Source: Streptomyces sp. CT34
GTDB taxonomy: Bacteria > Actinomycetota > Actinomycetes > Streptomycetales > Streptomycetaceae
NCBI RefSeq assembly: GCF_000805335.1
Contig: NZ_KN708638.1
Span: forward strand, 157,832-200,064
DNA length: 42,233 bases
Direction: 5' to 3'
The number at the start of each line of letters is the position of its first letter. Positions within the stretch are counted from its first letter, which is position 1. This document shows positions 27,121 to 36,746 of this stretch, in pieces. The translations under genes and the position numbers were made by a program. Below the pieces are notes generated by a model. The model ran no database searches and had not been told where the DNA came from. It worked only from the letters and a program-made list of their open reading frames with translations.

Positions 27121-28488
27121 ATGACCCATCGCCCCGTGCGCCATCCCCTCGCGCTGCTGCGCAAACGGGAAGGCCTCTCACACGCCGCCTACGCCAGTCG
27201 CATCGCCGACGCCCATGCCGAACTCGGCTTCGGGACCATGGCGGCCCGCCGCGAGAAGATCGCCCGCTGGGAGTCCGGCAAGGTCACTCCCGAACTCAAC
27301 GCCCAGTTCGCCCTCGCCCACCTCCACGACGTGCCCCGCTCCGAGGTGCTCCGGCTCGGCTGGCCGGAGTGGCTGTACACGGCCACCGGACAGGCATCCC
27401 TGCTCCAGACACCGTGGAGCTGCGACGAGGCACTGCACGCCCTGGACACCATCGGCCGGACCCCGCCGCGTCCGGACGGGAACGACGACGGTCTCATCTC
27501 CTGCGAGCAGGCCATCACCAGCCTGACCACGGCGTGGCTGGACAACGCCGCTCCGTTCGAACCACCCGGCCGCGGACTGCGCATCGGCGCGGAATGTGTG
27601 GCCGCCCTGGAACAACGCCAACTGAAAACCCGGGAGCTCTACGACGAGCTGGGGCACCACGGTATCCGCACGCTCGTGGACGCCGAACTCCTCCTGCTGT
27701 GCGACCTGGTCCGCAACGCCTCATACGACGGGCCGACGGGAGCCGCCCTCCTGGCCCTGACGGCCAACGCGGCCTGCTACAGCGGCTGGCTCTCCTTCGA
27801 CTTCGGCGACCACAGACGTGCGAAGTCCGCCCTCCTGGCCGCCATGCGCACCGCTGCCGCCGCCGAGAACCGCCCGCTCGGCGCATGGGCGATGACGCTG
27901 CTCGCCATGCTGCAGGTGTACAGCGAGAAGCCTGCCAACGCCCACTCCCTCCTCGACGCCGCATACCGGACCTGTGAACGCTCCGGTCACAGCCCCCGGC
28001 TGGCCGCCCTGATCGGCCTCATCCGCACCAGCACGTACGCGATGCAGGGGGAAGAGACCGCCGCCCTCGGTCAGTTGCACTTCGCCCGTGCGCTCTACTC
28101 CCCCTCCCCGCACGACAACGACCCCCCGTTCCTGAACTGGTTCACCGCCGACCAGATGGAACTCTTCGTCGGCGCCGCCCACTTCTTTCTCAGAAAGATG
28201 GACCGCGCCCTCGACCATCTGCTGCCCCTGCTCGACCCGGCCCCCACGGCCACCCGATTCGAGGTCCGCAGTGCGGCCCTGGGGAACGGATATGCCGCAC
28301 GGGCACACCTCGCCTCCGGTGACGCCGACGTGGCCCTGGACCGCGCCCGCCAGGCCGTCACCTTCCTCGTCCAATCCCCCTCGTTCGGTGTCGAGAAGCA
28401 GTGGCAACTCCTGCGTACGGAACTCCCCGACCCCCAGGCCGACGCCTGGCAGGAGCTCTCCGCGTCCCTCGCCTGCCGCACCGCCTGA
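27121..28488 (+). CDS. Helix-turn-helix regulator with C-terminal helical repeats
   Basis: A 455-residue protein. Residues 1-75 form an XRE-like DNA-binding domain: HPLALLRKREGLSHAAYASR, ARREKIARWESGKVTPELNA, QFALAHLHDVP, then EVLRLGWPEWL. From ~150 onward it is Ala/Leu-rich helical sequence with repeat-like units (AALLALTANAACYSGWLSFD; RRAKSALLAAMRTAAAAENR; ANAHSLLDAAYRTCERSGHS), typical of TPR-type actinobacterial regulators. I chose ATG 27121, where the DNA-binding domain begins; a TTG at 27064 would add 19 residues. Ligand and targets are unknown. The gene runs toward the small membrane-protein genes at 28584. Confidence 0.88.
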   Translation: MTHRPVRHPLALLRKREGLSHAAYASRIADAHAELGFGTMAARREKIARWESGKVTPELNAQFALAHLHDVPRSEVLRLGWPEWLYTATGQASLLQTPWSCDEALHALDTIGRTPPRPDGNDDGLISCEQAITSLTTAWLDNAAPFEPPGRGLRIGAECVAALEQRQLKTRELYDELGHHGIRTLVDAELLLLCDLVRNASYDGPTGAALLALTANAACYSGWLSFDFGDHRRAKSALLAAMRTAAAAENRPLGAWAMTLLAMLQVYSEKPANAHSLLDAAYRTCERSGHSPRLAALIGLIRTSTYAMQGEETAALGQLHFARALYSPSPHDNDPPFLNWFTADQMELFVGAAHFFLRKMDRALDHLLPLLDPAPTATRFEVRSAALGNGYAARAHLASGDADVALDRARQAVTFLVQSPSFGVEKQWQLLRTELPDPQADAWQELSASLACRTA

Positions 28489-28583
28489 GTGCCCTGGGCC
28501 GCGCACGTCTATGCGGCCGACGTGGGGCTGCCGCTGCGTGACGAACCGGCCACCGGCCTCCCGAACTCGCCTCCGGTATCCCC

Positions 28584-28874
28584 ATGTTCGCGCTCCTGTT
28601 GGCCGCGGTGAGCGAGGGCATGCTGTGGCTGCGCCGCGCATACGGCCGCGTCGCGCGCCGGCTGCCGCAGCTTCTCGGCGCCGTCGGCGGCCTCGTGCTC
28701 GGCGCCTCCATGCTCCTGCAGCGCTCCCTGCTCGGCAGGCCCGACACCGACGGCGCCACCGCCCTGGTCACCGACGTCCTCGTGAGCCTGCTCTTCGGTG
28801 CTCTCGCCGGGGGTTTCGCCGTCCTGCTGCGCGCCAACTCACCAGCCACCGCACCGATCCCGGAAGGCCGTTGA
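28584..28874 (+). CDS. Small membrane protein
   Basis: A 96-residue frame with hydrophobic segments MFALLLAAVSEGMLWL, LLGAVGGLVLGASMLL and VLVSLLFGALAGGFAVLL, separated by basic loops, so two or three membrane helices. The frame ends five bases before the start of the next exported-protein gene, which suggests coupling. No ribosome site stands out before 28584, so the start is uncertain, and the gene may have lost its 5' end. Family unknown. Confidence 0.6.
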   Translation: MFALLLAAVSEGMLWLRRAYGRVARRLPQLLGAVGGLVLGASMLLQRSLLGRPDTDGATALVTDVLVSLLFGALAGGFAVLLRANSPATAPIPEGR

Positions 28875-28878
28875 ACTC

Positions 28879-29468
28879 GTGCACCGACCAGTGATGCGAC
28901 GCATTCGCGCACTGCTGCTCGTATTGTCCGCGACGGCCGCGGCCGTCTTCGTGTCGTCCCCCGTGGCCCTGGCCTACCAGCCGGTCGAGATCGTCCACAC
29001 CGAACAGGTGCAGGCCGGTCCCCACCACCTGACGGTCGGCTTCTCCACGTGGCCGCTGCGCGCCCTGAAGTCGCTGGACTTCACCTTCGTTCCGGATGGC
29101 GGCACAGCCGGCACATCCGGGACGCCGACCCGCAGCGGCCCCGGCCTGAAGGTCACCACCCCGCTGGTCCGCCATCCGCGCCGACGGGACGTCTGGGGAC
29201 TGGACGTCAAGGCGCTGCTCGAACCCGGACATGGACGTTCACCTTCGACATCGACGGCCCGGCCGGCCACGGTACGGGCTCCCTCCGGAACCTCACCGTC
29301 CTCGACCAGCCCGGCTCGCCCCTGCCGTTGAGCTGGAGCATTTGCGCACTACCGGTTGTCGGACTGATCGCCTTCCTTGTCATCGCCTGGCGTCGCCACA
29401 GCCCCACCGCACCATTGCGGCCCTCGGCCACTGACCGGGCGCTCCAACGGCCGTCGAGCCGGGGCTGA
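28879..29468 (+). pseudogene. Exported, membrane-anchored FixH/YtkA-like protein with a frameshift
   Basis: GTG 28879 (or ATG 28894) follows GGAAGG. A signal peptide (MRRIRALLLVLSATAAAVFV, SSPVALA) leads into a beta-sandwich-like region: VEIVHTEQVQAGPHHLTVGF, LVRHPRRRDVWGLDVKALLE. Near 29226-29231 a base is lost (GGACATGG for GGAACATGG), and the next frame continues WTFTFDIDGPAGHGTGSL, then a C-terminal helix ICALPVVGLIAFLVIAW. The layout resembles FixH/YtkA-type or CopC-like exported proteins with a tail anchor. Either broken or a sequencing error; restored length would be about 195 residues. Confidence 0.65.
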
Positions 29469-29984
29469 ACGGTTCCCCCTGGCCACCTCACCTGCGTCGG
29501 CGCTTCATCGCCTCGCCCGCCGACGTGCGGCTTCAGGATGAAACGAGCTCCGGTCGGGAGGCTGCCTGGCGGGTGGCTCGGCGTTCCTCGGGCGCGCCGT
29601 TGTTCACCTCGCCGGCATGCCTTCGGGCCGGGCCCAGCCGCCCGCGCGAACGCCGGTGACCAAGCGTCCTTCCCGCCCCGATGCCCGCCGCCGAGGTGCT
29701 GCGCGGACGTGCTGCGCGCGGGATACCTCAGCAGACGTCGATGACATCCGAGGAACACCTGGAATCATCCGGTCGATCCCGGCTGGGCGCGGAGCCTTCG
29801 TTCACGCCTTGTTCGGGTTGGCCGGCGAGGACTTCCACATCCCGGCCATCTCGGCGCGACCCGCCCGGGCATCGTCGCGGTGCATGCCGGTCGTCAACCG
29901 TTTCATGGGCATTCAACTGACTGCTCCTGATCACCGTTGGGCACTTCATCTACGGTCCTTGAGGTCTTCGAAGGGAGGGGACTC
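29469..29984. other. Region with no recognisable gene upstream of the ABC operon
   Basis: No frame gives recognisable protein. The right end must hold the promoter of the ABC operon, and AAGGGAGGGG at 29971-29980 is its ribosome site. I see no clear dyad. Confidence 0.45.
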
Positions 29985-30926
29985 ATGGACGCACTCCTTG
30001 CAGTCCGGGCTCGCGGGATCACCAAGTGGTTCGGCGATGTCGTCGCGCTCGACGGCGTCGACCTGGATGTGGCGCAGGGGCAGATTCACGGCCTGGTCGG
30101 ACCGAACGGCGCCGGCAAGACGACCTTGCTCGGCCTCCTGCTGGGTCTGGCCGTCGCCGAAAGCGGCAGCCTCGACATCCGGGGTACACCGGTCGGGCGG
30201 GCGCTCGACGCTCCCGACGGTGTCGCCGGCTTCGTGGACGCCCCCGGTCTCTACCCCTCGCTCACCGCCCGGCAGAACCTCGCCGCGCTGGCCGCTCTCC
30301 GTGGTGACGACGCGCGGACGACGGCGATCGACGACGCGCTTGCGCAGGTCGGGCTCACCGATGTCGCCGACGAACGGGCCCGCGGCTTCTCGCTCGGCAT
30401 GCGACAGCGGCTGGGGCTGGCCGCGGCGCTGCTCACCAAGCCGCGGCTGCTCGTGCTCGACGAGCCGTCCAACGGTCTGGATCCGGCCGGCAAAAGACAC
30501 GTTCACGGTGTCCTGACCCGGCTCGCGACGGACGGCACCAGCGTGGTGCTCTCCAGTCACCGCATGGACGACCTCGAGGCCCTGTGCTCCGACGTCACCA
30601 TCCTCGCCACCGGGCGGGTCGTCTTCTCCGGGCCGCTGAGCAAGCTGGCCGCCGAGGAGCAGGAGCTCGACTACCGGGTACGCACCTCCGATGCGCACGC
30701 CGCCCGCCAACTGGCTGCCGCAACGGCCGGGATCCGCCTCGTGGATGACACCGGGTCACGGCACGACGCGCAGGTGCTCGTGGTGCGTGCGCCGGTGCCT
30801 GCCCTCGACGATCTGGTGGTGCGGCTGGTGCAGGCGGGCGTCGCGGTACGCGAGCTCTCCCCCGTGGTATCGCCGCTCGAGGCAGCGTTCCTCGCCCTCA
30901 CCGGACCTGAGGAGTCCGGGCGGTGA
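29985..30926 (+). CDS. ABC transporter ATP-binding protein
   Basis: A 313-residue ABC ATPase of the exporter (ABC-2/CcmA) type: Walker [17 protein letters not shown], signature FSLGMRQRLGLAAALL, Walker B LLVLDEPSNGLDP and the H-loop VVLSSHRMDDL. A ~90-residue C-terminal extension (ELDYRVRTSDAHAARQLAAA onward) is usual in this group. ATG 29985 has AAGGGAGGGG just upstream, better than the reading from 29937. Its stop overlaps the permease start by four bases (GTGA), so the two are translationally coupled and surely form one transporter. The substrate is not evident. Confidence 0.95.
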   Translation: MDALLAVRARGITKWFGDVVALDGVDLDVAQGQIHGLVGPNGAGKTTLLGLLLGLAVAESGSLDIRGTPVGRALDAPDGVAGFVDAPGLYPSLTARQNLAALAALRGDDARTTAIDDALAQVGLTDVADERARGFSLGMRQRLGLAAALLTKPRLLVLDEPSNGLDPAGKRHVHGVLTRLATDGTSVVLSSHRMDDLEALCSDVTILATGRVVFSGPLSKLAAEEQELDYRVRTSDAHAARQLAAATAGIRLVDDTGSRHDAQVLVVRAPVPALDDLVVRLVQAGVAVRELSPVVSPLEAAFLALTGPEESGR

Positions 30927-32320
30927 CCGCGACCCACGCCCACGCCCACGCTCAGCCCCACGGTGCCGGTACCCGCCGCGCCTCGGTGGCGCGTGGCTAC
31001 CGCTTCGAGCTGGTCAAGCTGGTCTCGCAGTGGCGGATCCGCCTGCTGGTTCTTGCCTGTTGGATCGCGCCGGCGCTCTTCGTCGCCGCGGTGAGCCAGC
31101 AGAGCACGCTCCCCGTCGACACCCTTTTCGGCCGCTGGATGCACGCCACGGGATGGGCCGGACCGCTGGTGATGCTCGGTTTCGCGGGCTCCTGGGCGCT
31201 TCCGTTGCTGACCTCGGTGGTGGCCGGCGACGTGTTCGCCGCCGAGGACCGGCTCGGCACCTGGCGCCACCTGCTCGTGGCGGTCCGGTCGCCCAGGCGG
31301 ATCTTCGCCGCGAAGGCGTTCGCCAGTCTCACCGTCCTCCTGCTGCTGGTGGCCGGGCTGGCCTGTTCCAGCGCGGCCGGTGGGGTCGTGGCGGTCGGCA
31401 ACCAGCCGCTGGTCGGCCTCGACGGCCACCTGCTGACGCCGGCGGACGCTGCCGTCAAGGTCCTGCTCGCCTGGGTCTGCGTCCTCGCTCCGACCCTCGC
31501 CCTCGCCGGGATCGGACTGCTCGGGTCGGTCGCGCTGGGGCGCTCCCCGATGGGACTGCTGCTGCCCGTGCTCGTCGCCCTCGCGATGCAGCTCGCCCAG
31601 ATGATGCCGCTGCCCGTCGCCGTACGCCTCGCCCTGCCCAGCTACGCCTTCATCGCCTGGAACGGCCTGTTCACCGCCCCGGCCCAGCTCGCCCCGCTCC
31701 TGATCGGCATCGGTGTCAGCCTGGCGTGGGCCGTGCTGGCGACGGCGCTGGCCTATCTGCTGTTCCTGCGGCGCGACTTCACGAACCCGAGCTACGACGG
31801 CTCGGGGCGCCGCGTGGTCACGGTCGGAGTGCTGCCGCTGCTCGGGCTGGTCGCCATGACGGTGGCGGTCCTCACCACCTCGATCACGGCCACGGACACG
31901 GCGACGGCCAGGGCGACGGCGACCGGTTCCGGGATCGGGCAGGCGAAGGTGCAAAGCTCGGTCGCCACCGCATTCGCCCACCTGTACCGCATGCAGACCG
32001 AGCAGCTCCACCGACCCGCCGTCACCGAGGCCCGGCTGAGAGCCACGGCGACGTGCGACAAGGGCGGCCTCCAGGTCGCCGCGCAGGGGCCGGGCAACGA
32101 CTGGCGCTGCGTCGTCTCCTGGCATCTCCCCGGCGTCCAGCCCGCGGGGCAGGCCGTCTATCAGCTCGACGTGACCCCGGACGGGCGGTTCATGGCCGAT
32201 GGCGATGGGCCGAAGGAAGTCAACGGCTACTTCCTGGTGCGGACCCCGGAGGGGGACGCACCGAACCCGCTGTGGCAGTTCGACGGCAATGTCGAACTTC
32301 TCTCCACCTCGAAGGGATGA
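30923..32320 (+). CDS. ABC-2 type permease with extracytoplasmic C-terminal extension
   Basis: A 465-residue membrane protein. After a His-rich N-terminus (TATHAHAHAQPHGAGTR) come six membrane segments, among them IRLLVLACWIAPALFVAAVS, LVMLGFAGSWALPLLTSVVA, LTVLLLLVAGLACSSAAGGV, LAPTLALAGIGLLGSVALG and GVSLAWAVLATALAYLLF. A seventh (VGVLPLLGLVAMTVAVLTTS) anchors a ~150-residue C-terminal domain (VATAFAHLYRMQTEQLHRPA; WRCVVSWHLPGVQPAGQAVY; LDVTPDGRFMADG), probably outside the membrane. That extension is not usual for ABC-2 permeases and may contact the exported phosphoesterase encoded four bases downstream. Confidence 0.9.
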   Translation: MTATHAHAHAQPHGAGTRRASVARGYRFELVKLVSQWRIRLLVLACWIAPALFVAAVSQQSTLPVDTLFGRWMHATGWAGPLVMLGFAGSWALPLLTSVVAGDVFAAEDRLGTWRHLLVAVRSPRRIFAAKAFASLTVLLLLVAGLACSSAAGGVVAVGNQPLVGLDGHLLTPADAAVKVLLAWVCVLAPTLALAGIGLLGSVALGRSPMGLLLPVLVALAMQLAQMMPLPVAVRLALPSYAFIAWNGLFTAPAQLAPLLIGIGVSLAWAVLATALAYLLFLRRDFTNPSYDGSGRRVVTVGVLPLLGLVAMTVAVLTTSITATDTATARATATGSGIGQAKVQSSVATAFAHLYRMQTEQLHRPAVTEARLRATATCDKGGLQVAAQGPGNDWRCVVSWHLPGVQPAGQAVYQLDVTPDGRFMADGDGPKEVNGYFLVRTPEGDAPNPLWQFDGNVELLSTSKG

Positions 32321-32324
32321 CTCC

Positions 32325-35078
32325 ATGCAGGTCCTACGCCGCCGTCGGCATGACGAGAACGACCGTTCCGGCTTTCTCGACAGACGCTTCAGCCGCCGCA
32401 GTGCCCTGGCAACGGCCACCGCGGTCGTTCTCGCCGCCACCGCCGGCATCGGTTATGCCCAGACGCACCAGTTCGGCACCGACCAGGTCGGCCAGAAGAC
32501 GGCCGACGGCCAGGTCGTCTCCAGCGACCAGTACATCGCCCCCTACGGCGACCGCCTCGTCATCAACAACGGCAAGATCATGTCGTCCTCGGTCAGTCCG
32601 GACGGCACCCACGTCGCGGCCTCACTGACCGACGGCGGAGCGGCGCTGGCCATCGTGGACCGCAAGAACTGGAAGGTGCAGCAGTTCGTCAGCGCCTCCG
32701 CATCGTCGAACCCGCGCATCAGCAGCAACTCCGTGGGCCAGGAAGGCCCCACGTACTCGCCCGACGGCAAGCAGCTGTGGCTGGGCCAGACCGACGGCTA
32801 CACCAAGTTCACCGTGAGCCCGGACGGCAGCGTCACCGACCCGACGTTCATCCGGATCCCGGCGGACGGTTCCAAGCACGCGCTGGTGGGTGAGCCGGTG
32901 TTCTCGTCCGACGGCTCCACCGTGTACGCCGCGGTCAACGGCCAGAACAAGGTGGTTGCCCTCGATGCGGCGACCGGGGCGATCAGGCACAGCTGGGACG
33001 TGGGCAACGCCCCGCGTGACATGGTCAGGGTCGGCGACAAGCTCTACGTCAGCAACGAGGGCGGCCGTCCGGCCAAGCCCGGCGATACCACGATCAACTC
33101 CTACGACACCCAGGTGCCTGCCGACCCGAAGACCGGTGCCACCACCACCGGCACGGTCAGCGTCATCAACCTGGCGAAGCCGGCCGCCGCCGTCGAGAGC
33201 ATCGACGTCGGCCTGCACCCGACCGCCCTGTACGCCAAGGGCGGGGCACTGTTCGTCACCAACACCGCCACCAACGACGTGTCGGTCATCAGCACCGCCG
33301 GCGACAAGGTCGTGCAGACCATCGCCACCCGTCCGTGGCCGGAGGCGTCGGTGGGTTACGAACCCAACGCGGTGACACTCACCGACGACGGTCATCTGCT
33401 GGTGACGCTCGGCCGCGCCAACGCGGTCGCCGTATACAAGTACAAAAGCCCGCAGGAACCGGTCAGCTACGTCGGCCTGCTCCCCACGGACTACTTCCCC
33501 TCGCAGATCGCCACCGTCGGCAACCAGGTGCTGGTCTCCAACACCCGTGGTGTCGACGCCCGCCGCCCCAACACCAGCGGCGCGCACGGCACCCACGACA
33601 CCACCTCCAGCCTGCAGCGGTTCACCCTGCCGGACGACAGCGTCATCAGGTCCGAGACGGCCAAGGTCTTCAAGCAGAACGGCTGGACGGGCGACTCGGT
33701 CAAGAAGACCGACGGCAGGAGCCACGCGAAGCCGATAGCGGTCCCGCGGCGGCTCGGCGACCCCTCGACGATCAAGCACGTCTTCCTGATCGTCAAGGAG
33801 AACCGGACCTACGACCAGGTCTTCGGCGACATCCCGCGGGGCAACGGCGACGCGAAGCTGACGCAGTTCGGCGAGAACGTGACGCCGAACCAGCATGCGA
33901 TGGCCAGGCAGTTCGGGCTGTACGACAACACCTACGACATCGGCACGAACTCTGCCGAGGGCCACAACTGGCTGATGCAGAGCGACAATCCGGAGTACAC
34001 CGAGTCCTCGGCCGGTGAGTACCAGCGCAGCTACGACACCGAGAACGACGCTCTCGGCCACCAGAAGTCCGGTTTTCTGTGGACCGGTGCGCAGGCGGCA
34101 GGCAAGTCCGTCAAGGACTTCGGCGAGTTCCAGTCGGTGGAGAGCAAGCCGTCCGCGGCGTCCTGGCAGAACCTGTACTGCGACGCCAAGACCATGGACG
34201 CAACCGGGCGGCCCACGGCCTACCCCATCAAGACCGGGTCGGCGATCCCCTCGCTCAACGACGTGTCGGTGCGCGGCTTCCCGATGTTCGACCTCGACGT
34301 CCCGGACATCTACAAGTACCAGGTCTGGAAGCGGGACTTCGAGAAGAACGGGCCGGCGAACCTGAACATGCTCTGGTTCTCCAACGACCACACGGGTGGT
34401 CCCGCGAGCCCGTCCGCCCAGGTCGCGGACAACGACCTCGCGGTCGGCAAGATGGTCGACAAGATCTCGCACAGCAAGTACTGGAAGGACTCGGCCATCT
34501 TCGTCGTCGAGGACGACTCCCAGGCCGGCCTCGACCACGTCGACGGGCACCGGGCCCCGATCCAGATCATCAGCCCCTGGGCACAGCACGGCAAGACCGA
34601 CAGCCACTACTACAGCCAGATCACGATGATCCGGACCATCGAGCAGATCCTCGGGATCCACCCGATGAACCAGAAGGACAGCGCGGCCACCCCCATGAGC
34701 GGCGCCTTCACCCCCACCCCGGACACCACCCCGTTCAAGGCGCAGCCCAACCGCGTCCCACTCACCGACGGCCTGAAGACCCAGCCGCCCTGCGGCTCGG
34801 ACAACCCGGCACCGCAGAGCCCCAAGGCAGCGGCCGTCTCGCCCGCGAAGGTACCCGCGGACAAGCAGGACCTGGCGGCAACCTGGGACAAGTGGAAGTC
34901 CAAGCAGCGACTGACCGGCCCCCACGCCGTCCCCGACTACGCCAACCCCGCCCAGATGAACCACCTCACCTGGTACGAGACGCACAACTGGAACAAGCCG
35001 TACCCGGGCGAGAACAAGATCTTCGCGCCGCAGGATGTGCCAGGGGCGTACATTCCGTCCTCGGAGAACGACGGCTGA
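32325..35078 (+). CDS. Exported bifunctional YncE-like beta-propeller / phosphoesterase
   Basis: A 917-residue protein. The N-terminus has a twin-arginine-like signal (RRFSRRSALATATAVVLAAT). Residues ~60-430 form a beta-propeller of YncE type (SPDGTHVAASL; SPDGKQLWLG; SSDGSTVYAAVNGQNKVVAL; GALFVTNTATNDVSVIST). Residues ~480-800 form a phosphoesterase domain of the phospholipase C/acid phosphatase type: HVFLIVKENRTYDQVFGDIP, LWFSNDHTGG, FVVEDDSQAGLDHVDGHRAP. These metal-dependent enzymes cleave phosphomono- or diesters outside the cell. ATG 32325 lies four bases after the permease stop with GAAGGGA ahead. Its fixed place with the ABC genes suggests joint action on one envelope or phosphorylated substrate. 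A strong terminator follows. Confidence 0.93.
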   Translation: MQVLRRRRHDENDRSGFLDRRFSRRSALATATAVVLAATAGIGYAQTHQFGTDQVGQKTADGQVVSSDQYIAPYGDRLVINNGKIMSSSVSPDGTHVAASLTDGGAALAIVDRKNWKVQQFVSASASSNPRISSNSVGQEGPTYSPDGKQLWLGQTDGYTKFTVSPDGSVTDPTFIRIPADGSKHALVGEPVFSSDGSTVYAAVNGQNKVVALDAATGAIRHSWDVGNAPRDMVRVGDKLYVSNEGGRPAKPGDTTINSYDTQVPADPKTGATTTGTVSVINLAKPAAAVESIDVGLHPTALYAKGGALFVTNTATNDVSVISTAGDKVVQTIATRPWPEASVGYEPNAVTLTDDGHLLVTLGRANAVAVYKYKSPQEPVSYVGLLPTDYFPSQIATVGNQVLVSNTRGVDARRPNTSGAHGTHDTTSSLQRFTLPDDSVIRSETAKVFKQNGWTGDSVKKTDGRSHAKPIAVPRRLGDPSTIKHVFLIVKENRTYDQVFGDIPRGNGDAKLTQFGENVTPNQHAMARQFGLYDNTYDIGTNSAEGHNWLMQSDNPEYTESSAGEYQRSYDTENDALGHQKSGFLWTGAQAAGKSVKDFGEFQSVESKPSAASWQNLYCDAKTMDATGRPTAYPIKTGSAIPSLNDVSVRGFPMFDLDVPDIYKYQVWKRDFEKNGPANLNMLWFSNDHTGGPASPSAQVADNDLAVGKMVDKISHSKYWKDSAIFVVEDDSQAGLDHVDGHRAPIQIISPWAQHGKTDSHYYSQITMIRTIEQILGIHPMNQKDSAATPMSGAFTPTPDTTPFKAQPNRVPLTDGLKTQPPCGSDNPAPQSPKAAAVSPAKVPADKQDLAATWDKWKSKQRLTGPHAVPDYANPAQMNHLTWYETHNWNKPYPGENKIFAPQDVPGAYIPSSENDG

Positions 35079-35093
35079 TGTCTGCTGGAGACT

Positions 35094-35455
35094 GAGGGGC
35101 GACTGGCTTCACCGCGGCCCGGAGCACAGCCGGTCCCGGGCCGCGGCCCGGGACCGGCAAGTTCAGCAGCACCCCGCCTCGTCACCCGATGCCTTCCGCC
35201 ATCCACTACTGAGGTTGAACTCGTAGTGCCGGATGCGGCCATGCGGGGTTGATGGTGAGGCCGATCAGCGAGCCGCAGGCGCTCGCGTGTGAGGTCGTGC
35301 TGTGCGCCTGGTCCGGCTGAGAGCCTGGCTCTATGAGGGCATACCAGAGCGAGCGAGCGTCCGAACCAGGTGCAGCCATGCTTCGTTGTCGCCGGCATCT
35401 GCGGCCGGGCGAGCGAGGCGCTCGGCCGCTGTGTGGTCCTTTGCTGTCCGCCATC
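35094..35455. other. Intergenic region after the phosphoesterase operon
   Basis: It contains the terminator at 35129-35158. Between 35215 and 35455 there are open frames on both strands without motifs I recognise. The upstream portion of the truncated metal-transport permease is missing here. Confidence 0.45.
35129..35158. terminator. Perfect 14-bp hairpin terminator
   Basis: GCCGGTCCCGGGCC (35129-35142), a 2-nt loop and the exact complement (35145-35158). It lies 51 bp after the phosphoesterase stop and closes the three-gene operon. Confidence 0.85.
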
Positions 35456-35826
35456 TCCTCCGCTGGCGCGATCGTCGCCGCATCGGTGGCCGCCGGGGTC
35501 GTCCTGCTGGTGGTCCTCATCGCCCGGCCGCTGCTGTTCGCCACGCTCGACGAGGCCGTGGCCGCCGCCCGCGGGGTACCGGTCCGCCTACTCGGGTACG
35601 GCTTCCTCGCCCTGGCCGGCATCAGCGCCGCCGAGGCGACCCAGGCGGTCGGCTCACTGCTCCTGCTCGGCCTGCTCGCCGCCCCCGCGGGCGCCGCGAT
35701 CCGGCTCACCGACCGGCCCTACCGGGCACTTGCCCTCTCCGCCGCACTGGCGGCACTGGAGATGTGGACCGGGCTGTTCGCCGCGTACACGGTGCCGAAG
35801 ATACCGCCGAGCTTCGCCGTCCGCCT
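35456..35826 (+). pseudogene. ABC-3 family (Zn/Mn-type) permease fragment
   Basis: About 124 codons give the C-terminal half of a ZnuB-like permease: AGVVLLVVLIARPLLFATLD, EAVAAARGVPVRLLGYGFLA, LAGISAAEATQAVGSLLLLG, LLAAPAGAAIRLTDRPYRAL, LAALEMWTGLFAAYTVPKIP. The conserved ARGVPV and QAVGxLLLxGLLxxPAxxA segments are clear. The N-terminal half is absent, and homology stops at PPSFAV near 35826, where another sequence begins. No ATPase or binding-protein gene is adjacent. The complete protein would import zinc or manganese; this piece cannot. Confidence 0.8.
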
Positions 35827-35859
35827 TCCTCACCGGGGACGGCCTCACGATCGACAGCG

Positions 35860-36372
35860 GCTTCACTGCGTAGCGGGGACGAGCCAGTCCAGATGGTTGT
35901 GCGACCGTGCGGTGAGCCGTGAGCACAGGAGCGGCTGCGCGCCCAACGGCCGTCTGGCCGGCGTGTGGCTCAGCGCGGCCGGCGTTCCCCGACGGGTGGT
36001 GAGCTGTCCGCGCCGCCTCTGTCCGGCGAGACCGAGGGCAGCCGTGGTACCCGGCACTGGAACCGCATCCACGTCGATCACGGCCAAGTGTGCGGCCGGG
36101 TCCGGGTGTTGACCGATCCTGCATCTGCGGTCTGCTGCATCGCGAACTCGTGGCAGCCAGATGCACCACTTTGTGTGGTCGGCGGCGGTACGGACCTGGG
36201 CGGAGGGTACCGAGGGCGTGGAGGACCGGGCTGTCCACGGCGCCCGCCGCGCTGCGCCGCACGGTCTGCTGGAGGAGGGCGCGGGCGGACGGGGCGGCGC
36301 GGGAGATCGTGCCGGTGTCATAGCGGCGAAAGTCTGTGGGCCGCCCCCGAAGCAACCGGCGCCGACTGGCAC
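35860..36372 (-). pseudogene. Unrecognised minus-strand gene in pieces
   Basis: Two frames give protein-like segments in order: ALLQQTVRRSAAGAVDSPVL, HALGTLRPGPYRRRPHKVVH, LAA in one, then AAHLAVIDVDAVPVPGTTAA, LGLAGQRR and a tail NHLDWLVPATQ in another. They look like parts of a ~165-residue protein broken by one or more shifts. I cannot name the family. Its end abuts the truncated ABC-3 permease, so both were probably damaged in one rearrangement. Confidence 0.4.
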
Positions 36373-36746
36373 GTCACCTCACTCACTGACCTGATCGCCA
36401 CTCCGCGAACCTGAGAGCACATGTCAGCTGCGATCACCTTCCGAGCCTCAGTGGCGCACACAGGAAGGCCACAACTCCCTCGCGCCGCCGCGATCCGCCG
36501 GGTCCCCTCCGGCCTCTAACACCAACGTGCCCCACTGAATCCACGGCGCCGGCGGCGCCGTAAACCGGCCACAGTGTCGGATCTCGAAAAACATGTGAAG
36601 GAGTCGCTGACATCCCGTGACTGGTCTGCCGGTCGGTAAGTACGGATATTGGGAACCTCGACAGACATTACCGATGGGCCGGGGTCGCCGACTGGCCGGT
36701 CGGCATGGTTTGCTCTCGCGCCAAGCCACGAGTGGAAAGGTCAGAC
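36373..36746. other. Intergenic region with a hairpin, upstream of the peptide gene
   Basis: No recognisable gene. A perfect hairpin ACGGCGCC-GGC-GGCGCCGT sits at 36543-36561. The promoter of the peptide gene should lie between there and 36746; GGAAAGG at 36733-36739 is its ribosome site. Confidence 0.5.
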
